DNA of 64,000 nt from Fennellomyces sp. T-0311 (taxonomy: Eukaryota > Mucoromycota > Mucoromycetes > Mucorales > Lichtheimiaceae), in assembly GCA_025266875.1 (NCBI GenBank), contig JALLLT010000013.1, forward strand, positions 310,001 to 374,000. The letters run 5' to 3'. Position 1 is the first letter of the stretch. Each line of letters opens with the position of its first letter. Position numbers and translations under genes: made by a program. Below are positions 12,738-22,432 of the stretch, in pieces. Under the pieces are notes generated by a model. The model was not told where the DNA came from. It searched no databases and saw only the letters and a list, made by a program, of their open reading frames with translations.

Positions 12738-14060
12738 ATGTTTCGTCCCATACGTTCATACCGGCCATGGGCAACCGCGTGCGCCGGCATGCTTTCTGTA
12801 CTCCTATTAACACATCTTTGGCTGCTAAGGCCACATCGACCCAGGATGGATGTCAACTGGCAAGCCTGGTTACCAAGACCGCCTGTCTGGACCCATCGAG
12901 ACCCCAGCACAACGCCAGAGAAATTCCTTACGTTTCTCCCGCACTCAGGTCTTCACAATCAACGCATTGCCCTTATAAACGCGGCTATCCTCGCAAAAGC
13001 ACTGGACCGCACGCTCCTGATGCCTGAACTCAACCTGGGCACCGCAACCTTTTGGCGTCCTTCAAACGAGCTAGGTGACCGTTTGGCGCATTGTCCAGAC
13101 AGTACTTTACCAGCAGCCACTTGTTACGACTATCGAAACTATGTACCAGTACCAGTAGACGAGATTTTCGACTTGACAGCATTTCATTCACTTGGCGTAC
13201 GTACAATGAAGCGCCACGATATGCACGAGGATTATTTTCTGCGCTATTGGGGTGTCGATGAAACAAACGTTGATCAAATGATGTACATACTGGATGATGA
13301 CAAACGCTATTCGTATCAAATCCACGACGAACTTTCCAGCCATAACGCCAGTTTACAGCAATTCGCACGTCGAATAGATATGGAAGATTTGGCACAACGA
13401 CCCGAACCATTCATTATGTTTGGGTCTCTATTTGGATCGCGACGACTTGCTATCTCGCGACCCGATCTAGTCGAAGCGCGCGAGTACCTGCGCCGTGAAA
13501 TGGGCGTGTCACACCCGGTTGTATTGGACAAGGCCGATGCGATTACTGCCCGATTAGGCGGCCCGAATCAATATCTTAGCGTGCATATACGCCAAGGTGA
13601 CGGTATTTTTAAGAAATCGTCCAAAAAGACAATCGAGCAGATTCAGAAGACGCTTGAGCGCTATGCACCACACGATGATAACGAGGATGGAATTGTAGCG
13701 GACCTGCAGCGTCTTGATGATCGCCCAGAGCGCCTCAAGGAGTGCGTCAAACTTCAAGGAAAACACAAGCACCCGAGTCTGAGACTCATTTACATGGCAA
13801 CGGACGCAGAACAACCACGGGAAAAGTTCACCGATCTCTATGACGAATTCAAATGCCTATTCACGCTTCATGATTTCCCAGACGTCGTACAATCTCTTCG
13901 TGACACAGTCGCAGATCCCTATTTACGGGACGGAGCCCTCCTTCTGCCGCTTGTTGATGCCGAAGTCGCCGCGTTGGCAGATCACTTTGTTCCTACACCA
14001 AAGAGCACTTTTTCTGGTTATATCCGTCAACGTAACTCTCGATTCCACAAACAGCTCTAG
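12738..14060 (+). CDS. GDP-fucose protein O-fucosyltransferase-like glycosyltransferase (PF10250 type), type II membrane protein
   Basis: An intronless gene of 440 residues. Residues about 8-30 form a signal anchor (ACAGMLSVLLLTHLWLL), giving a type II Golgi or ER topology. The O-FucT fold is shown by the N-terminal loop LPHSGLHNQRIALINAAILA, the GDP-fucose acceptor-side motif, followed by ALDRTLLMPEL, and by the C-terminal donor motif YLSVHIRQGDG near residue 280 and LIYMATDA near 353. This family transfers fucose from GDP-fucose to protein or glycan hydroxyls. Mucoromycota make fucose-containing glycans and wall polymers, so a role in wall or glycoprotein fucosylation is plausible but inferred. 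The stop lies 132 bp before the left end of the mobile element. Confidence 0.8.
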   Translation: MFRPIRSYRPWATACAGMLSVLLLTHLWLLRPHRPRMDVNWQAWLPRPPVWTHRDPSTTPEKFLTFLPHSGLHNQRIALINAAILAKALDRTLLMPELNLGTATFWRPSNELGDRLAHCPDSTLPAATCYDYRNYVPVPVDEIFDLTAFHSLGVRTMKRHDMHEDYFLRYWGVDETNVDQMMYILDDDKRYSYQIHDELSSHNASLQQFARRIDMEDLAQRPEPFIMFGSLFGSRRLAISRPDLVEAREYLRREMGVSHPVVLDKADAITARLGGPNQYLSVHIRQGDGIFKKSSKKTIEQIQKTLERYAPHDDNEDGIVADLQRLDDRPERLKECVKLQGKHKHPSLRLIYMATDAEQPREKFTDLYDEFKCLFTLHDFPDVVQSLRDTVADPYLRDGALLLPLVDAEVAALADHFVPTPKSTFSGYIRQRNSRFHKQL

Positions 14061-14192
14061 TTCATGTACTTTTTTTCTTTATTGCAGCATTTTTTTTGTC
14101 AGTCCACCCCAAGTTTTTGTTGGCTGAACCTTGTAAATTACCTTTAAATCAAAGAGAGAAACAATCTGTTACACTGTATATTAAAATAAAGA

Positions 14193-14216
14193 TAAATCGG
14201 AAAAGATGCAACGAAA
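14193..14216 (+). repeat. Left terminal inverted repeat of the DNA transposon
   Basis: The repeat begins TAAATCGGAAAAGATGCAAC and is matched base for base by the reverse complement of 15943-15966. Confidence 0.88.
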
Positions 14217-14342
14217 ACTCCGGGTCAAAAAAGTTCGCATTAATAGAACATGACCAGGGAGACATTTTAGCCGCTTGAAATAAAAATTTTCATGTTCCTG
14301 ACGCGTAACGCTTTCGTTTGATATCCATTTCACTTCGCAAAC

Positions 14343-15740
14343 ATGTCGACAATCGATTTAACCCGCTCTCAAGCACCAATTAAAAGAGATGAATGGATCT
14401 CCTTCATTCGAGTTTTTCGATATATGAAGCAGTTACAAGAGGCTGGTGTCTACCCTCAGCGGTTTGACTTCTGTAAGCTGTTACGTGAAGTCCTTGGCGT
14501 TGGAGACAGCACGGCACGATCTATCATCGCCTATTCCAATGGGGAGAAATCACTCGATGAATCCAAGCAAATCGGCCGACCAAAGAAGGTGCTTGATGAA
14601 GATTATGTCAACGTAATGCGTGATTTCACCAATACCAACTGCCAAAACGGTCAGCCTCTCACTGCAAGACGTATGCGTCAACACCTTATCGACAACGGCT
14701 ATGACGCACCTGGTCTTACGGTCATGAAGGAGGACATGAAGAAGGCAGGATTACGATACGGAAAAGGAAATCGTCAAAATATCTTGCATGATAGTGAGGA
14801 AGTGGTGGCCTATCGGCAGAAGTATATCGAGCGACGCCTCGCCAACCTAAACGACGATGGGTTGCCAACAAGGCCTGAGGTTTTCTTGGATGAGTCTTAT
14901 TGCCATTTGGATCACCATGCCAAACAAACGTGGTTTGTTCCAGGTGAAGAACCTGTTAAGGAAGGAGGACGTAAACCAATGCTGGTGATTTTTGGGGCGA
15001 TTGTTGTACGTAAAGTACGCCGCTATCACCTTGCTGCCGAGATTGTTGAGGAGAATGTGCTCATCTGGCCAGTGAATGGCACATGGCATATCCAATCCGC
15101 AGGCACGAAGCGTGGTCGTCCTGCAACAAGAAATACTGCGGAGAAGTGGGCTGACCTCCCAAAATGTGTCAAAGATGCGAAGGTTACGCCAGATTACCAC
15201 GATTACCACGGCAATTTCAACGCAGCAATGTTTGAGAGCATATTCGAAAGACTATGCGATAAGTTGAAGAAGAAGTATAGGGAATGTGATATTCATATGG
15301 ACGGTGCAAAATACCATTTCCGTAAGATCAACCCATTGCCCACTTCGCAAGCAAATTCAACAGAAATTCAGGATTGGTATCGTGACAACCGAGTTGCACT
15401 GCCAACGCCTAATGCAAACAATCGCATAACCAGAGCAATGATGCTCGAAAAGCTCAAGAGTATACGTGATGAGTACCCACCCAACTACGCCGTGTACAAC
15501 ATCGCAAACAAGTATGGTCATAGAGTTATGAAGACACCACCATACCACTGCGAGCTTCAACCAATTGAAGGGCTCTGGGGAATCGCCAAGCAGCAAGTGG
15601 CTTATAGCCCAGACCTCGAGAACAATGAGGTAGAGCTTGCACATCGACTGTACAAGCTTTTTGCACAAGTTGAGGAACGTAGCCTCCTTTCCCTCTGGCA
15701 AAAGACAGTGCAGAAGTGTGAAGAGTATAACGAAGAATAA
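14343..15740 (+). CDS. Transposase, DDE superfamily (IS630/Tc1/mariner), DD88E spacing
   Basis: A 465-residue intronless ORF. The N-terminal part (residues about 15-130) holds helix-turn-helix-like DNA binding with GVGDSTARSIIAYSNG and a GRPKK linker. The catalytic triad can be read directly: Asp183 in VFLDESYCHLD, Asp320 in IHMDGAKYH and Glu409 in PPYHCELQPIEGLW. The FLDES box and the QPIExxW box are typical of IS630/Tc1/mariner enzymes. The distance between the second Asp and the Glu is 88 residues, far more than the 34-39 of Tc1 and mariner. Wide-spacing groups in this superfamily are known (the DD82E 'Sailor' group, from memory), and the PPYHC form of the third motif occurs in such proteins. 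The enzyme would act on the flanking 24-bp repeats. Confidence 0.88.
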   Translation: MSTIDLTRSQAPIKRDEWISFIRVFRYMKQLQEAGVYPQRFDFCKLLREVLGVGDSTARSIIAYSNGEKSLDESKQIGRPKKVLDEDYVNVMRDFTNTNCQNGQPLTARRMRQHLIDNGYDAPGLTVMKEDMKKAGLRYGKGNRQNILHDSEEVVAYRQKYIERRLANLNDDGLPTRPEVFLDESYCHLDHHAKQTWFVPGEEPVKEGGRKPMLVIFGAIVVRKVRRYHLAAEIVEENVLIWPVNGTWHIQSAGTKRGRPATRNTAEKWADLPKCVKDAKVTPDYHDYHGNFNAAMFESIFERLCDKLKKKYRECDIHMDGAKYHFRKINPLPTSQANSTEIQDWYRDNRVALPTPNANNRITRAMMLEKLKSIRDEYPPNYAVYNIANKYGHRVMKTPPYHCELQPIEGLWGIAKQQVAYSPDLENNEVELAHRLYKLFAQVEERSLLSLWQKTVQKCEEYNEE

Positions 15741-15942
15741 TTTTTAGGTTGGTTCCCTATCTCCGAAATTTTTCAAAAAAAACGAAAATTAATCTTTTCA
15801 TTTTATATATAGAGAACCATACTTTCTTTGCACTTATTAAAACATACAATCAGATATATAAAATATTTATACAGTAGGCTACAATATCATTTTTATTTCA
15901 TTTGAAACAGACGCATATTGGCGGAGAAATCAAGATTTTTCA

Positions 15943-15966
15943 TTTCGTTGCATCTTTTCCGATTTA
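15943..15966 (-). repeat. Right terminal inverted repeat of the DNA transposon
   Basis: The reverse complement equals the left repeat at all 24 positions. The sequence just inside differs, so the repeat length is exactly 24. Confidence 0.88.
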
Positions 15967-17224
15967 ACGTTATATTCAATCCAATTCATCCTTTTCATAT
16001 TAACTCCGGTCTAGAGTGAGATCGTCCCTAAACGCATTTTAGCATCACTTAGCACATAACAAAACTATTAAACATATATGCTCAGTATTATAAATGATGA
16101 AGATCTTTTTTACGCCATTCATGGAACTTTGCTGCATTCCCTTATGTACAGGAGGGTTCCTAGATTGGGGTGCTCACAGACAACTATGCGGGGGCTGCTC
16201 TTATCATCGTGCGTCGTCGGGAGAAGGCTAGTTCGAGCTCCCAATCAAAAAAAGTGATATGGCCCCCTTTTCGTTAGCAAAGATTAATAAGACGCATACT
16301 ATGTTTCAAGCACTATCATGTGGGGTACACAGAGAAAGTGATCAAGATCTTTCTTTTGAAACTAGACAGAGCACAATAATGGGCTATTACCATTTAAAGA
16401 TATGACGAGTTGTCGTACAAACGTGTGGTTCAGGTAGGTAAGTTATAAGAACGGTATATTTTGGATGTCAAAAGTATGTCTCCTAGTGGTACGCATCGAA
16501 AAGTTTGTTTGGGCCACAATGGATCGAGACCTTAATTATCATTTAAGAAAAACGCGAATAAAGACGTGTTAAGCTTAGTCTAATTACATAAAACATGTAA
16601 CTATTACAGAAATGTATAAGTCCAAGATATATGTAAGCAATAAGTGCATTTGACTTATGGTCTGTGGAAATAAATATCCTTTCAATTAGTACATCCAGAT
16701 GTAAATGAAATCATACGCGATTTAACCTAATGATCTTTTTAGCACGGAACTGTCGGATAATGAATTGCCCGCCATCCATGATTTTTAGATCTATGAGGAG
16801 AGTGATGTCAAAGTGTAAATTGACGTGCTTGAAAACAGTAACACTAAAATACACCTGTACCTCTGTATGGTGTATAGCTTCAAAAGTTATTCAAGAGTTC
16901 ACTTATTGAATGCAAGGAACGGCAAGGGAATTCAGTTTGTTGGTCATCCGTGCTTTTGTCCACTTCCACCATGGCGCCATATAAAAGACATGTCCGTAAA
17001 AGGGCTTTGATAAAATGCATTATATCTCGTTTATTATGTAAAATATATGTCGTTCTCTTGTTCGATTAGATGTGCATAGTTGCTTGTATTCGTACTATGA
17101 TTTGTATGCTATCTTGTCCATGTACGTTTGCTAATGAAGGAGCTAAATATCCTTACATCAGAAACTTCCATAAGGAATGATTACATACTGTACATATTAG
17201 CAATCGCCGGTTCTAATTGAGAGA
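15967..17224. other. AT-rich spacer, nothing identified
   Basis: About 1.26 kb of AT-rich DNA. No ORF has recognisable features, and I see no repeats other than short A/T runs. Confidence 0.45.
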
Positions 17225-17345
17225 GCAACATGGCACCAGATACCCTTTTATATCTATACATTTGTACCGCAAGGAAGCGACCATATACCTATTGGAGCAG
17301 GTCAAAAAGTCTTCCAAATAAAATTTATACTTCTTCAGCTAATCG
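17225..17345 (+). mobile_element. 5'-truncated LINE copy (3' tail only)
   Basis: This stretch matches the 3' ends of the LINE copies ending near 49005 and 61045. The shared core starts GTACCGCAAGGAAGCGACCA and runs on through a CTATTGGAGCAGG-type block to the CTTCCA and TTTATACTT sections. Only about 120 bp remain, consistent with incomplete target-primed reverse transcription. Confidence 0.6.
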
Positions 17346-19387
17346 AGAGAGCAGCAAATACTTTCTTTTACGCCATCAAGGGTGTGTTAGTTGGCAGCTG
17401 GTTTATTGGCACTGCGTAAATAACTTGACATATTTAAAAGTGGCGTGTGTCCAACCGTATTACTTTTGCGCAAGTCCACCACGTTCTGAAGATATCACTC
17501 GCTTGGAAATAATCAGCAAGTTTACAAACCAGTAATTATGAAACTATTCCTCAGTTTTCGGGAAGTACTTATCTGTGTCATGACAATGAAAAAAGGAAAT
17601 AACAACAGAAATCTGACATAAAATATTACTGTCGCAGCGTATTTTCTATGTAAGTATTTTGCAGGCAGGTTGGCGTGAGAAAACTTTTCGTTCCAATACA
17701 GACATTTGTCTATATATATGTCACTTTTAACAATATACAACGTGGTGTACAGTCGGCTTCCGAGAACACTCGGTATCTAGAACCCGTAACTGAGTGACGC
17801 TCAAACACATGCCTAGATATATACTCTTAGAATGAAGCGTTTGGTGTCCTAAATCGATTCGTAATGGTATCCTTCTCAATTGAATATATATTGGGATCAA
17901 GTTGTTCATGATATGTAAAACTTGGCCTTTTCATCTTGCTTTACATCACTGATTCTTCATCGCCAACATATTATTTGCATAGAAAAGTAACTTCGCTCTA
18001 GGTCGGCTGAAAGTATATCATTTTATCTCGTTAACACTGAAACCTTTGATTTACAGGTAATTTTTATGGATAAAACTATGCTACGGAAGAAATGAAGGGA
18101 TAAATATCTGATTTGGCTGGTATAAAGAGCTGGAAATAGAGGTACGCACAAGATCACGTTATCACAGCGATCGATCGACATACACATGCTTGTGTTTGTT
18201 CATAATAATTTCTTTCATCTGTTGTTCGATGTAATGCTCTGGGCTGCAATTCCAGTAAGTGGGTCCAATTTTCAATTTTTGCTTAGACGCCCTACCGTCC
18301 TCTTCCTCCTCGTCTGTACCAATCGATAAAGCTGGATAGAATAAAGTCACCGGAGGGGTAACAGCTTGAGACTATTCTCAGTATGTATATCGCAGGCCTT
18401 CGCACGACCATATGCCTCCGCGGTTAAAACAAAAATAAGCCCTTGACCAACGACAATCGCCCTGTGGAGTTTTGCTGCGGTATGAAGAAGAGGCGGATGA
18501 ACACGGAAGTCCAAAGTCAAGGTGCCCCAAAACTTCCTCAGTTAGCTCCCCGCAATCACCGTTATTTTGGTAAACAACCGTGGAAGAAATGGATTGCGCA
18601 TTGTTTGCTTCATTACCTGTATCCCAACGTCAAATGACTCCAGTATCATTGCTGGATATGATGCCATATTCTGCTTTGTGGAACTAAAATATACATTTCA
18701 TTGATGGTAAGAATGACTTGGCTTCGAAGGATGATCTTGGTGGATAAACTACTGACGTTGCTTATATGGTGGAACAACCTGTAGACGCTGAGAGAACCGG
18801 CCACGGCCTTGTGTGGTAAGTGCAATGCCAGCGGATCGCAATCCTGCGTAAGGCTCGTTGCTCACTTTCCAGCTTCAGCACTTTCTATAATACCTGGTTC
18901 ATGTAGTCTGTTGCGTTTCAATGGCTCCATTGCATTCGTATCGTCAATGTTGATCTCGCTTTGACTGGGAACAGGCGCAGTGCCAAGAGTCAAAGCGTTC
19001 GATCATTCTGTGTGCAGACATTATCCGCATTTCGCCGCGTGAGTTAATATTTAAAGAACAACCACTTCATTTCGTTCATTTTCATCCTTGTAATAGGTTA
19101 TTGCCGCCGCTGTCGTCGGCTAACCACTCCAAATCACTTAGGAAGACAGTGTTCGCTGACAATTTGCTTTTATTATTGGTAAGTATGTGTAACCATCGGA
19201 TCCCAGATCGTTTTGCCTCAGCTTTGTCATCAACATGTGCCAAGTTCATGCGAGCGCTGCATAGGCCAATTCGTCTTCGGAGGACTACAGGAGCAAGAGG
19301 CAGGTTAGTGGCATGGGAAGAAGGAAACATGCTATGTTGAACTTGCATCCTCTTCGTAGATCCTAAATAAACGAAAAGTCAGCGCTT
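17346..19387. other. Spacer with GC-richer decayed coding-like DNA (about 18270-19350)
   Basis: The first kilobase is AT-rich and empty. From about 18270 to 19350 the base composition rises and short ORFs appear on both strands (18443-18637 plus, 19101-19340 plus, 19082-19348 minus). The last two overlap antiparallel, so at most one can be real. I recognise no domain and could not splice them into a longer frame. A decayed gene or retroelement is my best guess. Confidence 0.35.
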
Positions 19388-20023
19388 TCAGGCGGCAGCA
19401 GACATCATTTGTACCACATACGGTTCCCCAAGAAGGCCTTGCAAATCGCGTACTTGATCTTTGAGATCATTCTTGATTGAAATCAAGTGCCGGATATGTT
19501 CCACGGCTGGTGAAAAAAAAGCATATGTCAGCGTCTGCATACCGATTTCCTCTTCTTTTCTTTCCAGCTCACATTTTTGCAGAATCAGCGCCTCACTGCG
19601 GTTGCCTTGGCTCAACGACGGCACTACTTCAATTAGCTGCTCAAAACCAAGGCGGATGTTTTGCCGTCGCTTCTGCTCGGATGCGATGTGGTTAGCTTTC
19701 TTTTCAGCTTCAGTTAATAGCTCATGCGGTGCTTTCCGTGCCCGCCGTTGTCGACGAGGCTGTGGTTGTTGCGCTTGCTGTTGCTGATTGCCCTGGTCTG
19801 ACGACGACGACGGTGATAAAGCGGCTGAGTCCTCCTTTGATGAATCGTCCACCTCCTCCAAGCCCCGTTTTTTGCGTACTATTGACGAAGGTCGATCGGA
19901 ATCAACCTCTGTTATGGAGTGTTCTGTTAATTGTACAGCTCAATCCATTGCATTTGATGGCCGCTTGCCTTGTTCGCAGCTGGATTGCCTGGGGGGATTT
20001 TTATTGTCGTCGGATGTGGTCAT
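19388..20023 (-). CDS. Basic helix-loop-helix transcription factor
   Basis: Three exons on the minus strand, 20023-19969, 19923-19573 and 19506-19388, sum to 174 residues. The N-terminus is acidic, polar and Gln-rich, then basic (QPQPRRQRRARKAPHEL). The bHLH domain is clear: KKANHIASEQKRRQNIR (basic region and helix 1, with the E-box-reading HxxxExxRR pattern), FEQLIEVVPSL, a short loop NRSEALILQK, then SVEHIRHLISIKNDLKDQVR (helix 2 running into a short coiled coil). The second intron (19507-19572) is canonical. The first is needed to remove an in-frame TGA and is best modelled as a 45-nt GC-AG intron (19924-19968), which is uncertain. The domain resembles Ino4/MLX-type bHLH factors that bind as dimers. 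The gene is divergent from the first FKBP gene, with 533 bp between starts. Confidence 0.78.
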
Positions 20024-20457
20024 GGTTTCAGTATGAGCAAATCAGTAATCGAAAAACAGGATCAGGTTCACAGGCCCTCTCACAAAAGGCAGCCGTTCTC
20101 GAATATGATTGGGCCTCGTACTCCTGGTGGGGCGGACCTTCACTGATCGTTGGAGTCTTGCACACATTATGGAGTGGTGCTCCTCCTCCACAGCTGAAGT
20201 GAACTGGCCAGGCGCATCCAAGTTGTCAAAGCGTGGTGCCGTTATCGCACGTGAAGCGAATGGAGGCATCTGGGCTTGGGACTCTCCAGTATCACCTTGG
20301 TTTCACATAGCAGCACGGCAGCTGCCCCTAATTTATGCGCTGGATGGGTCCATCAAGTGATGGCGCGGCTTTCAGAGCACAAAGTTGGAGAATTGGCGTC
20401 ATAACATGTCCAAAAGGATACTAGCGCGCAGCAAGGAGGGGGCGGGAGATGCTTAAA

Positions 20458-20470
20458 GTCGGCCAATGAA
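20458..20470 (+). promoter_or_regulatory. CCAAT-type 13-mer shared by both FKBP promoters
   Basis: GTCGGCCAATGAA lies 99 bp upstream of the first FKBP ATG. The identical 13-mer lies 87 bp upstream of the second FKBP ATG. The core CCAAT fits a heteromeric CCAAT-binding (Hap) complex. Confidence 0.5.
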
Positions 20471-20556
20471 AATTGCTGTGACGTATCTACTCAGCGCGTT
20501 ATTACTCTGCGGCGTTATTTTCATACTGTTTTCTTCTTTACTCTTTTTACTTCATT

Positions 20557-20989
20557 ATGGGTGTCGAGTAAGTTTCTGCGCCGGGCACGCTGGCCGCTTG
20601 ACTGAGTATGCCTCGCTTAGAATCGAAACTATCCAAGCCGGCGATGGTGCCAACTTCCCCAAGCGTGGTGATACCGTGACCATGCACTACACCGGTACTT
20701 TGACCAACGGTCAGAAGTTCGATTCGTCCCGCGACCGTGGACAGCCTTTCGTTACCCAGATTGGTGTCGGCAGACTCATCAAGGGTTGGGATGAAGGTAT
20801 GTATAAGCAAATGCGAACGAGAGAACGCGCGTATTGAAAGGTCGTTTAGGCGTCCCCCAAATGTCTGTTGGTCAAAGAGCCAAGCTTACCTGCACTTCCG
20901 ACTACGCCTACGGCCCCAACGGTATCCCCGGTGTGATCCCTCCCAACGCCACCCTTGTTTTCGACGTTGAGCTCATCAAGATCAACTAA
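20557..20989 (+). CDS. FKBP12-type peptidyl-prolyl isomerase, copy 1
   Basis: FKBP12 is the cytosolic prolyl isomerase that binds FK506 and rapamycin and then inhibits calcineurin or TOR. Exons 20557-20567, 20621-20796 and 20850-20989 sum to exactly 108 residues, the classic FKBP12 length. The protein starts [20 protein letters not shown] and contains [51 protein letters not shown] and [17 protein letters not shown]. Drug-pocket residues Tyr (HYTG), Asp (FDSSRDR), Trp (GWDEG), Tyr (DYAYG) and Phe (LVFDVE) are all present. The tiny first exon of 11 nt (MGV plus two bases) is shared with copy 2. This is the likely tacrolimus target of the organism, with the paralogue 3.2 kb downstream as a second candidate. 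Confidence 0.93.
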
Positions 20990-21696
20990 ATCCAAGTATT
21001 TGGAACAAATAAATTTTTGCTTTGCAAGCGCACGTTTGATTTGCTGTGGTGCATGACCCTTCCTCATGCTGGCCTGGAAAAGATTACTTGCCAGGTTCTG
21101 TAACCCTTAAACCCCTCGCTACTCGCTTCATAAACATGATGGCCAATGAATTGGGGCGCGTCGACACGTTTTCTCGGGTAATTAGGCGGGATCGGGGACA
21201 TCCTTGCGCTTCTCAAAAATCAATGTCAGCTTATTGGAGGCACTGATGGTCAAAAATAGAAGTGGCAACAAACCCATAATTTAAAAGGAAGGAAGCCCAT
21301 CCAGCATATCGAACCCTCTTCCATCCTCGTATGTAAAATGGATCCATGTCTAAGATCCAGCAGTGCTAATCTGATGCGGCGAACAATACGCAGCTACAAT
21401 AGATCCAGATGTTACCAAGAGACATTGACAACATAAGCATAAACTGCATTGTATAGAAACGACAGGGCGACAGTGATAGAAGCAGCCCAAGGCCTATGGA
21501 TAGTTGCCAAAACATAGGCTATGCATTGTAAAACAGAATACAAACAAATAACAGCCCCATGAATTGTGTAGCAACTACCTTCATCCAGTCTATTAGGCTC
21601 GGCAGTTTACATCATATGTATCCTAGACGATAGCAGGAAGGAACATATAACGGCTAACACACACACACATATATATAGATGATCTATTGCAAGCAA
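20990..21696. other. Convergent 3' spacer
   Basis: About 700 bp between the stops of FKBP copy 1 and the minus-strand orphan gene. It contains a short CA/TA run near 21659-21677. No gene is supported. Confidence 0.5.
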
Positions 21697-22432
21697 TCAC
21701 TTCTTTTGACTTTTGCGATCTTCGTCTTGGATCGAACGGCTTATGACCTGTGACCAAGTGGGGCGCGCTGGTGTGATCCTCCTGCCATTTTCTCGGTCAT
21801 CTCTCGCTGTTCCTGGAGTACTTTGATCCCCACTGTTCATTTTAGGAGGGGTATACGTGGGACGACAGACAACACGATTGTCAAGCTGGAGTGAGGAATA
21901 TGATTTGGTAGAACCACAGTAATACATGTTTAACCAATGGTCCTGTACTTCCGCACGTGCCTCAGGGATGATATTGTAATGCTGGCTCTGGCCATCAGGC
22001 ACATACGCAGAGCAGAGGACGGATGGGTTGCTCGATAAATCTTGCTCGTTGCCTTGCGTCATTGGTTGACTAATATATTTCATTGTGTCGCGTAAACGTT
22101 GTAAAACGCCTGGATCAACAATGGGTGGCGAAAAATCTGCGTATGTCACTGTGACCGAAAGGGGGAAAATGTGCTTGTGAATCCGTTTACTTCTTTGGTA
22201 TGTGCCTTTTTCACACTTACATATTTCTCTTTGCAGCGTACAACTGTTTGGGAACATCATGATGTCATTGCTGCCGCTGACAGGAGGTGTCCATGTACCG
22301 TGAGGCTGCTGGTAGCGGAAATCTGTCGCGTTGGAGATTTCCAGCGTAAGTTTTAATGCTCATGGCAGCAAACAAATGAAAATGGTTACCGAAGAGACGA
22401 CGGTTGAGCTGGGGATCGCCTCGATCGCTCAT
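21697..22432 (-). CDS. Unrecognised three-exon gene (198 residues)
   Basis: Exons on the minus strand at 22432-22390, 22322-22221 and 22148-21697 splice with canonical GT-AG borders into one frame of 198 residues. The start is MSDRGDPQLNRRLFG, the middle has FRYQQPHGTWTPPVSGSN and LTYADFSPPIVDPGVLQRLR, and the C-terminus is polar and basic (TPPKMNSGDQ, ENGRRITPARPTWSQ, DEDRKSQKK). There is no signal peptide, membrane segment or known motif. It is Pro/Gln/Ser-rich and probably largely disordered. Its reading frame across three exons and its composition argue that it is real. It lies between the two FKBP genes on the opposite strand. I cannot propose a function. Confidence 0.6.

Larger units (their letters stand above)
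14193..15966 (+). mobile_element. Complete IS630/Tc1/mariner-type DNA transposon with 24-bp perfect TIRs
   Basis: A 1,774-bp element bounded by perfect 24-bp inverted repeats at 14193-14216 and 15943-15966. The outermost bases of each repeat are TA, as expected for insertion into a TA dinucleotide that is duplicated. Flanks beyond the repeats do not match each other. A single uninterrupted transposase gene fills the interior on the plus strand. Intact repeats and an intact ORF suggest a recent, perhaps still mobile copy. Confidence 0.85.

Noticed and set aside
14847..15209. 120-codon minus-strand ORF
   Set aside because: It lies entirely antisense to the transposase coding sequence and has no domain.
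21659..21680. Short CA/TA run as a possible CRISPR-like or regulatory repeat
   Set aside because: It is only simple dinucleotide sequence. No spaced direct repeats occur anywhere in the window.
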